NCBI GenBank assembly: GCA_020441225.1
Contig: JAGRMP010000554.1
Span: 1-7,026, forward strand
DNA length: 7,026 nucleotides
DNA from: Maritimibacter sp.
Lineage (GTDB): Bacteria; Pseudomonadota; Alphaproteobacteria; Rhodobacterales; Rhodobacteraceae
Direction of reading: 5' to 3'
Below the pieces are notes generated by a model. The model did not search any database. It saw only the letters and a list, made by a program, of their open reading frames with translations, and was not told the origin of the DNA. The number at the start of each line of letters is the position of its first letter. Position 1 is the stretch's first letter. Positions 6,253 through 7,026 of the stretch are shown one piece after another. The position numbers and the translations under genes are program-made.

Positions 6253-6282
6253 CCGAAATTGACCAGAATGTTGTATAAGTGC

Positions 6283-6328
6283 ATGATTTCGCCCCCCAAA
6301 TATAGGTAATCCTGGGATCGGAAATCAT
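6283..6328. repeat. Inverted repeat ATGATTTC / GAAATCAT in AT-rich stretch
   Basis: Perfect 8-bp arms at 6283-6290 and 6321-6328 with a 30-base spacer of about three helical turns centre to centre. The GAAATC core occurs again at 6241-6246. It may be paired half sites for a regulator that loops or binds cooperatively, upstream of the exported-protein gene. Confidence 0.3.
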
Positions 6329-6375
6329 ATCTGGTTCGATTATGTTGATTTTTTCGTGAAGCGCAGCGAATCCGT

Positions 6376-6405
6376 TTCGCACTCGGCAACAATCCGCTCT
6401 ATAAT
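6376..6405 (+). promoter_or_regulatory. Putative sigma-70 promoter of the exported-protein gene
   Basis: A perfect -10 hexamer TATAAT lies at 6400-6405. The best -35 is TTCGCA at 6376-6381 (three of six matches, 18-base spacer), so the promoter may be helped by an activator. Transcription would start near 6412, giving a leader of about 55 bases that contains the hairpin at 6427-6450. Confidence 0.5.
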
Positions 6406-6426
6406 GCCCGCAATGATAACGGCGAT

Positions 6427-6450
6427 CCGTGGGTGCCAAACAATCCACGG
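6427..6450 (+). promoter_or_regulatory. Leader hairpin before the exported-protein gene
   Basis: CCGTGG (6427-6432) pairs with CCACGG (6445-6450); one G-U and one U-A pair extend the stem to 8 bp around an 8-base loop. It ends 6 bases before the GAGGAG ribosome-binding site (6457-6462). It could be a leader stem or an operator. There is no T-run after it. Confidence 0.4.
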
Positions 6451-6467
6451 GCGATTGAGGAGCAGAT

Positions 6468-7026
6468 ATGAGTAATTCCCTTAAAGGGCTCGTCGCGAGC
6501 CTTGCTTTCGCGACATCTTTCACCGTGGCCGTTGCCCCCGCCTCGGCGGATACGCTCGACCTTCTGGGCCTGAAAGAATACCCCGACCAATGCGATCTGC
6601 GGCTGACCCGCGCGGCCCTGTCGCTTGACCTCGAGATTCCCGAGAACCTGGCCGGCGTGACGGATGTGTTCTGCAGCTGCGAAGTTGTCAGCATCGAGAT
6701 GCTCGAGTTCATCCGCCGGAACCGGCACCTCGAAGTTCTTCTCGACTCCACGTCCAACCAGTGCGCCGGGTTTGCCAACGTGCTCGCCGACGTCACCACG
6801 GCCTCCATCGGTGGCGGCGCTTCCGGCCCCGACAACGGCCGCCTCGACGACGACTCGAACGGCAATGGCGGCGTCAAGGACGATGACGACAAGACCGACG
6901 ACGACGATGACCAGAGCTCCGACGGCGGCGACCACGGCACCGACGGTGGCGACGGTGGCGACGGCGGCACCGATGGTGGCGACGGTGGCGACGGTGGCAC
7001 TGACGGTGGCGACAATGGCACCGACG
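6468..7026 (+). CDS. Exported Asp/Gly-rich repeat protein of unknown function (5' part, cut by window edge)
   Basis: The first 186 codons of a gene that runs past the right edge. The start ATG has GAGGAG 5 bases upstream. Residues 1-27 form a Sec-type signal peptide: K6, a hydrophobic core to about 23, and A-S-A before a likely cut at 27/28. Residues 28-110 form a small domain with four cysteines (C42, C69, C71, C99), possibly two disulfides in the periplasm or outside; I recognise no family. From about 115 the chain becomes low complexity: aspartate runs (KDDDDKTDDDDD around 137-148), then a Gly/Asp/Thr repeat of ten residues from 157 on. The tail is strongly acidic and might bind Ca2+ or act as a flexible spacer, but it lacks the regular GGxGxDxUx RTX nonapeptide. 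It is divergent from the hydrogenase operon, and a functional link is not shown. Confidence 0.8.
   Translation, partial: MSNSLKGLVASLAFATSFTVAVAPASADTLDLLGLKEYPDQCDLRLTRAALSLDLEIPENLAGVTDVFCSCEVVSIEMLEFIRRNRHLEVLLDSTSNQCAGFANVLADVTTASIGGGASGPDNGRLDDDSNGNGGVKDDDDKTDDDDDQSSDGGDHGTDGGDGGDGGTDGGDGGDGGTDGGDNGTD
6936..7026 (+). repeat. In-frame 30-base tandem repeat (10-residue G-T-D-G-G-D unit)
   Basis: Three consecutive 30-base units are visible: 6936-6965, 6966-6995 and 6996-7025. Each encodes G-T-D-G-G-D-G-G-D-G or a variant; the third ends D-N-G-T-D. Units differ mainly at third codon positions (GAC/GAT, GGC/GGT, ACC/ACT), so the array is not a very recent exact duplication. It continues beyond the window, so copy number is unknown. 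Confidence 0.85.

Larger units (their letters stand above)
5883..6467. other. Divergent intergenic region, 585 bases, no convincing gene
   Basis: Separates the leftward hydrogenase operon from the rightward exported-protein gene. The left half (to about 6240) is GC-rich and crowded with inverted repeats; the right half (about 6240-6425) is distinctly AT-rich. Small open frames here lack a good ribosome-binding site or recognisable protein features. No clear sigma-70 promoter facing left was found; the leader of the operon may be up to a few hundred bases long. A weak rightward candidate TTGACC (6259-6264), 17 bases, CATGAT (6282-6287) also exists. No tRNA or T-run terminator is seen. Confidence 0.75.

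Noticed and set aside
6071..6262. Small plus-strand open frame of 63 codons in the intergenic region
   Set aside because: No ribosome-binding site before the start, no recognisable features, and it crosses the palindromes and GC-rich stems.
6259..6279. TTGACC and TATAAG as a promoter pair
   Set aside because: They are only 9 bases apart, too close for -35 and -10 elements.
6117..6284. Minus-strand small frame starting MHLYNILVNFG after a run of six G
   Set aside because: The beginning looks protein-like, but the rest is a Gly/Pro/Arg/Gln-rich sequence from the GC-rich repeats. Evidence is too weak to call a gene.
6197..7021. Minus-strand open frame encoding a Pro/Ser-rich chain
   Set aside because: The Pro-Ser repeats are the reverse complement of the Gly/Asp repeat tail. 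The plus-strand frame has a signal peptide and good ribosome-binding site, so it is the real one.
6936..7026. RTX calcium-binding repeats
   Set aside because: The unit is ten residues and lacks the hydrophobic position of the GGxGxDxUx nonapeptide; only a general Asp/Gly similarity remains.

Overview
The window reads as high-GC bacterial chromosome with SD-led, tightly packed genes. Codon bias to G/C in third position, a Tat-type signal and the general protein style suggest an alphaproteobacterium, possibly of the Rhodobacterales or a related order. That is an inference; no rRNA or other marker gene is present to prove it.

Positions 1-5882 carry one apparent operon on the minus strand, read from right to left. 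The first gene (5882 to 3873) is a fusion of the C-terminal iron-sulfur domain of NuoF with a GltD/NfnB-like FAD- and NAD(P)H-binding oxidoreductase. It overlaps the second gene (3873 to 2017), a full-length multi-cluster [FeFe] hydrogenase, HydA, with all H-cluster and proton-relay residues in place. After only 40 bases follow the three genes of an ABC importer of the taurine/sulfonate/NMT1 type: a Tat-type substrate-binding protein, a permease, and an ATPase that is cut by the left edge. The two enzyme genes look like the two subunits of a soluble NAD(P)H-coupled hydrogenase. This resembles the uncharacterised class called glutamate-synthase-linked (group A2) in hydrogenase classification. 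No H-cluster maturation gene (hydE, hydF, hydG) is visible here.

Positions 5883-6467 are a non-coding divergent region of 585 bases, rich in inverted repeats. The most striking is a perfect 11-bp stem with a 15-base loop that ends exactly at the start codon of the first enzyme gene and holds its Shine-Dalgarno sequence in the loop. Further right are an FNR-like site, nested palindromes, several GC-rich stems, an AT-rich stretch, and a promoter with a perfect TATAAT facing the rightward gene.

Positions 6468-7026 hold the 5' part of a plus-strand gene for an exported protein of unknown function. It has a short four-cysteine domain followed by an aspartate/glycine-rich tail built from 30-base tandem repeats that run off the right edge.

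Working model (inference): under low oxygen the operon makes a cytosolic bifunctional enzyme that moves electrons between NAD(P)H and protons/H2, together with an importer of unknown substrate.
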